Positions 61,435 through 64,000 of a stretch of DNA of 64,000 nt are shown here, one piece after another. Made by a program: the position numbers and the translations under genes. The stretch is from an uncultured SAR86 cluster bacterium (lineage in GTDB: Bacteria > Pseudomonadota > Gammaproteobacteria > Magnimaribacterales > D2472), in assembly GCA_902541175.1 (NCBI GenBank), contig CACBPP010000001.1, positions 198,923-262,922 on the forward strand, written 5' to 3'. The notes beneath the pieces are model-generated. The model did no database searches. It was not told the DNA's origin and saw nothing but the letters and a program-made list of their open reading frames with translations. The stretch's first letter is position 1, and the number at the start of each line of letters is the position of its first letter.

Positions 61435-62206
61435 TAATATTTCCTTTATATATAAAACTTGCAGGACCTGTCATTAATATACCATTTTTATTTTTTTTAA
61501 AGACTAATTCACCACCAATTGATTTTATCTTTAGAAGTTTGTCCTTAAGAAAATATGAAGCAACGCATAATGCAGCTGATCCACATGATAAAGTTTCACC
61601 AACGCCATTCTCATAAGTTCTTATATCAATACTGTTTCCGTTCTTTTTAAATATTGACACATTCATATCGAGCTCTTTAACGATTCTTTCAAGATTTTCA
61701 TATATTTCGTTAAGACACACTTTTTTAATAGATTTCATTTTAATGCAAAGATGATTATTGCCGATATTTGAGATAAAGAAATTATCTACGAATTTATTTT
61801 TTAATTTGTTATGTAAACTTTTGTGCATAATTTTATCTGGTGAATCGACATTAACTTGAATCATATTGTTCGCTTTAGGCTCACAAATAATATTTTTTGT
61901 TTTTGTTTGGAAATTTACTGCACCTATTGGAGCAAAGCTATTGTTCCATATATATTTTGCAGCACACCTTATGCCATTCAGGCACATCCCTGCTTCCGAT
62001 CCATCAGCATTAAAAAATCTTATAAAAAAGTTTTGATTAGGCTTTGTTGGAAGATCAATTTTTATTAGCTGATCAAATCCAATTCCAGTATTTCTATCAG
62101 ATATCTTTATTATTTTATTTTTGGTAATTTTTAATTCGTTCTCAATTGAATTAATAATTATGAAATCATTACCATTGCCATGCCATTTTTCAAAACTTAG
62201 ATACAA
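61427..62206 (-). CDS. dapF: Diaminopimelate epimerase
   Basis: A 259-residue epimerase with the start FEKWHGNGNDFIIIN, the first catalytic Cys in ADGSEAGMCLNGIRCAAKYI and the second in GETLSCGSAALCV, both present. It makes meso-DAP for lysine and peptidoglycan. A little short (274 in E. coli) but complete. It lies 26 nt after the tiny lptM gene. Confidence 0.95.
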   Translation of the reverse strand: MYLSFEKWHGNGNDFIIINSIENELKITKNKIIKISDRNTGIGFDQLIKIDLPTKPNQNFFIRFFNADGSEAGMCLNGIRCAAKYIWNNSFAPIGAVNFQTKTKNIICEPKANNMIQVNVDSPDKIMHKSLHNKLKNKFVDNFFISNIGNNHLCIKMKSIKKVCLNEIYENLERIVKELDMNVSIFKKNGNSIDIRTYENGVGETLSCGSAALCVASYFLKDKLLKIKSIGGELVFKKNKNGILMTGPASFIYKGNIND

Positions 62207-62232
62207 GATTTACCTCTACAAAAACATGACTT

Positions 62233-62313
62233 TTAAAAAATTAGAGGACCTTTTACACCGCATCCAGACAAAAGTAAGAATATAATTAAACTAAAAATTT
62301 TTTTGAAATTCAT
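62233..62313 (-). CDS. lptM: LptM/YifL-type micro-lipoprotein (26 aa)
   Basis: A 26-residue frame from ATG 62313: a basic start, a hydrophobic stretch, lipobox LSGC with Cys18, then GVKGPLIF and stop. The post-lipobox sequence CGxKGPLxF is the hallmark of LptM (YifL/LppL), and the place just before dapF matches E. coli. The mature peptide would be only nine residues, far shorter than in E. coli. LptM aids disulfide maturation of the LPS translocon LptD-LptE. Far below usual gene-length cut-offs. Confidence 0.8.
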   Translation of the reverse strand: MNFKKIFSLIIFLLLSGCGVKGPLIF

Positions 62314-62357
62314 AAATAGTATTATGAATTAAATTATTTAAATTGATATAGAAGCTT

Positions 62358-63752
62358 TTAGTATTTATATGTTTCCTCTTTGAAAGGACCTTCTTGTGGA
62401 ACATTAATATAATCTGCTTGTTCTTTTGTAAGCTGAGTTACTGTTCCTCCGAAGCCTTCAACCATAAGGCTCGCAACTTCTTCATCAAGTTTCTTTGGTA
62501 AAACTTCAACTGTTAGCATTTCAGCTTTTTTATCAGCATCGTTTACATTTGCAAAACCTTGTTTATATAGATGAATTTGTGCAAGAACTTGATTCGCAAA
62601 TGATCCATCCATAATTCTACTAGGATGTCCTGTTGCATTTCCAAGATTTACTAACCTTCCTTCAGCTAGCAAAATTATATAGTTTTTGCTGGATAAATCA
62701 GGAGTTCCATCTGGGGCTGTATCTCTGAAAACTCTATGAACCTGAGGCTTAATCTCATCCCAATAATAGTTTTCCCTCATATAAGCAGTATCAATCTCAT
62801 TATCAAAATGACCAATGTTACATACTACTGCAGTATTTTTTAAAGTACTTATCATTGCGGAATCACATACATTTACATTACCGGTGGTAGTTACTATTAA
62901 ATCCGTATCACCCATAACATCCATATTAATATCCTTAGGATCTCTGGTTACCACGCCATTTTTGTAGCATGAAACAACTGCAAATCCGTCCATGCATGCT
63001 TGCATCGCACAAATTGGATCTGATTCAACAACACTGACTATCATGCCTTCTTGAGCCAAACTTGCAGCCGAACCTTTACCAACATCTCCATAACCAATTA
63101 CTAATCCTTTCTTACCAGAAAGCAACATATCGGTTCCTCTTTTTAGAGCATCATTAAGACTATGTCTGCATCCATATTTATTATCATTTTTTGCTTTTGT
63201 AACTGAGTCATTTACATTAATAGCAGGAATTTTTAGTTCGCCTTTTTCTAGCATCTCTTTTAACCTATGTACCCCAGTAGTTGTTTCTTCAGACACACCA
63301 TGAATAGTCTCTAACATGTCAGGAAACTTAGCATGCACCATAGCTGTAAGATCACTTCCATCATCAAGAATCATATTTGCATCCCATGGCTTTCCATCTT
63401 TACAAATAGTTTGTTCAATGCACCACTCGTACTCCTCTTCAGTTTCACCTTTCCAAGCAAATACAGGAACTCCTTTTGCAGCCATTGCTGCCGCTGCATG
63501 ATCCTGTGTTGAGAATATGTTACAGGATGACCATCTTAATTCTGCTCCGAGATCGAGTAATGTTTCCATCAAAACAGCAGTTTGAATAGTCATGTGAATG
63601 CATCCCATTATTTTTGCACCAGCCAATGGCTGCTCATCTCGATATTTATCCCTTAAAGCCATTAAGGCTGGCATCTCATTTTCTGCAAGAGATATTTCTC
63701 TCCTTCCAAATTCAGCAAGTTTTATATCAGCAACTTTATAATCGTTTTCCAT
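62358..63752 (-). CDS. ahcY: S-adenosylhomocysteine hydrolase
   Basis: A 464-residue enzyme with [33 protein letters not shown], the NAD-binding loop [20 protein letters not shown], and a C-terminal [15 protein letters not shown]. It clears S-adenosylhomocysteine left by methyl transfer. It begins 20 nt after metK, so the two genes of the methyl cycle are cotranscribed. No SAH riboswitch fits in that gap. Confidence 0.96.
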   Translation of the reverse strand: MENDYKVADIKLAEFGRREISLAENEMPALMALRDKYRDEQPLAGAKIMGCIHMTIQTAVLMETLLDLGAELRWSSCNIFSTQDHAAAAMAAKGVPVFAWKGETEEEYEWCIEQTICKDGKPWDANMILDDGSDLTAMVHAKFPDMLETIHGVSEETTTGVHRLKEMLEKGELKIPAINVNDSVTKAKNDNKYGCRHSLNDALKRGTDMLLSGKKGLVIGYGDVGKGSAASLAQEGMIVSVVESDPICAMQACMDGFAVVSCYKNGVVTRDPKDINMDVMGDTDLIVTTTGNVNVCDSAMISTLKNTAVVCNIGHFDNEIDTAYMRENYYWDEIKPQVHRVFRDTAPDGTPDLSSKNYIILLAEGRLVNLGNATGHPSRIMDGSFANQVLAQIHLYKQGFANVNDADKKAEMLTVEVLPKKLDEEVASLMVEGFGGTVTQLTKEQADYINVPQEGPFKEETYKY

Positions 63753-63772
63753 ATTAATTTCCTTATATTTAT

Positions 63773-64000
63773 TTATTGTGAAATTTCTGATGCTTTATCA
63801 GTCTTTTCCCATGAAAGATCGATATCAGTCCTTCCAAAATGACCATAAGCCGCTGTTGGAAGGTAGATCGGTCTTTTGAGATCAAGCATATTTATAAGAC
63901 TTTTAGGCCTAAGATCAAACTTTTCTTCAACTATTTTTTCAATAGTCTCTTTTGATACTTTTTCGCTATCAAATGTATTTACATTAATTGATGTAGGCTT
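63773..64000 (-). CDS. metK: S-adenosylmethionine synthetase (5' part outside window)
   Basis: The last 75 codons of a gene entering from the right edge. [20 protein letters not shown] and TAAYGHFGR followed by LSWEKTDKA are the C-terminal blocks of MetK. It makes SAM from methionine and ATP, feeding the methyl cycle with ahcY. Confidence 0.93.
   Translation of the reverse strand, partial: KPTSINVNTFDSEKVSKETIEKIVEEKFDLRPKSLINMLDLKRPIYLPTAAYGHFGRTDIDLSWEKTDKASEISQ

Overview
The window is a gene-dense, AT-rich (by eye about one third G+C) stretch of a gammaproteobacterial chromosome around its replication origin. Gene order follows the Pseudomonas-type origin region closely: glmS-glmU-atpCDGAHFEBI-parBA-rsmG-mnmG-mnmE-yidC-rnpA-rpmH | oriC | dnaA-dnaN-recF-gyrB-plsC-glyS-lpxL-trkHA-fmt-def-purE-tsaC-hemF-aroE. 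The very small gaps, overlapping genes, abutting convergent genes, short GyrB, pseudoazurin and caa3-type oxidase suggest a streamlined free-living marine gammaproteobacterium of the SAR86 kind. That assignment is inference, since no rRNA gene is present.

Layout. 1-3.4 kb: accessory genes (ICMT-like methyltransferase cut by the window edge, cyclase-family hydrolase, DoxX, HXXEE membrane protein, YugP-type Zn peptidase). 3.4-5.5 kb: four small cassettes stacked behind glmS. Each is bounded by its own terminal inverted repeats, and every junction carries a copy of the last codons of glmS (S-V-T-V-E-stop). Their cargo is a TM2 protein, a DUF6249-like membrane protein with an XRE regulator, a 55-residue two-helix membrane protein, and a GIY-YIG/RAMA nuclease. 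5.5-23.1 kb: minus-strand core genes for amino sugars, ATP synthase, chromosome partitioning, tRNA modification and membrane insertion. 23.1-23.26 kb: putative oriC with DnaA boxes. 23.26-28.7 kb: plus-strand replication genes, with a parS-like palindrome at the end of recF.

28.7-39.2 kb: lipid acyltransferases, a single-chain glycyl-tRNA synthetase where Pseudomonas has glyQ/glyS, Trk potassium uptake, fmt/def, purE, tsaC, hemF, aroE and a YheV-like zinc ribbon. 39.2-47.5 kb: a complete aa3/caa3 cytochrome oxidase cluster (coxB, coxA, ctaG, coxC, SURF1, heme A synthesis, SCO) with one antisense DUF2909 gene. 47.5-52.3 kb: quinone oxidoreductase, gshA, pckA (with a long inverted repeat at its start) and dsbB. 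52.3-59 kb: polA, an alpha/beta hydrolase, a Coq4-like gene, engB, cytochrome c4, dsbA and pseudoazurin. 59-64 kb: ubiK-like, yigB-like, xerC, DUF484, dapF, a 26-residue lptM, ahcY and the 3' end of metK.

The most unusual object is the glmS-tail cassette array (3414-5543). Its tail copies differ from one another almost only at third codon positions, as if each cassette brought a coding-competent glmS 3' end and restored the C-terminus on insertion. No recombinase is encoded in the array. A second puzzle is a mirror-image switch of strand composition centred on the gap between mnmG and mnmE.
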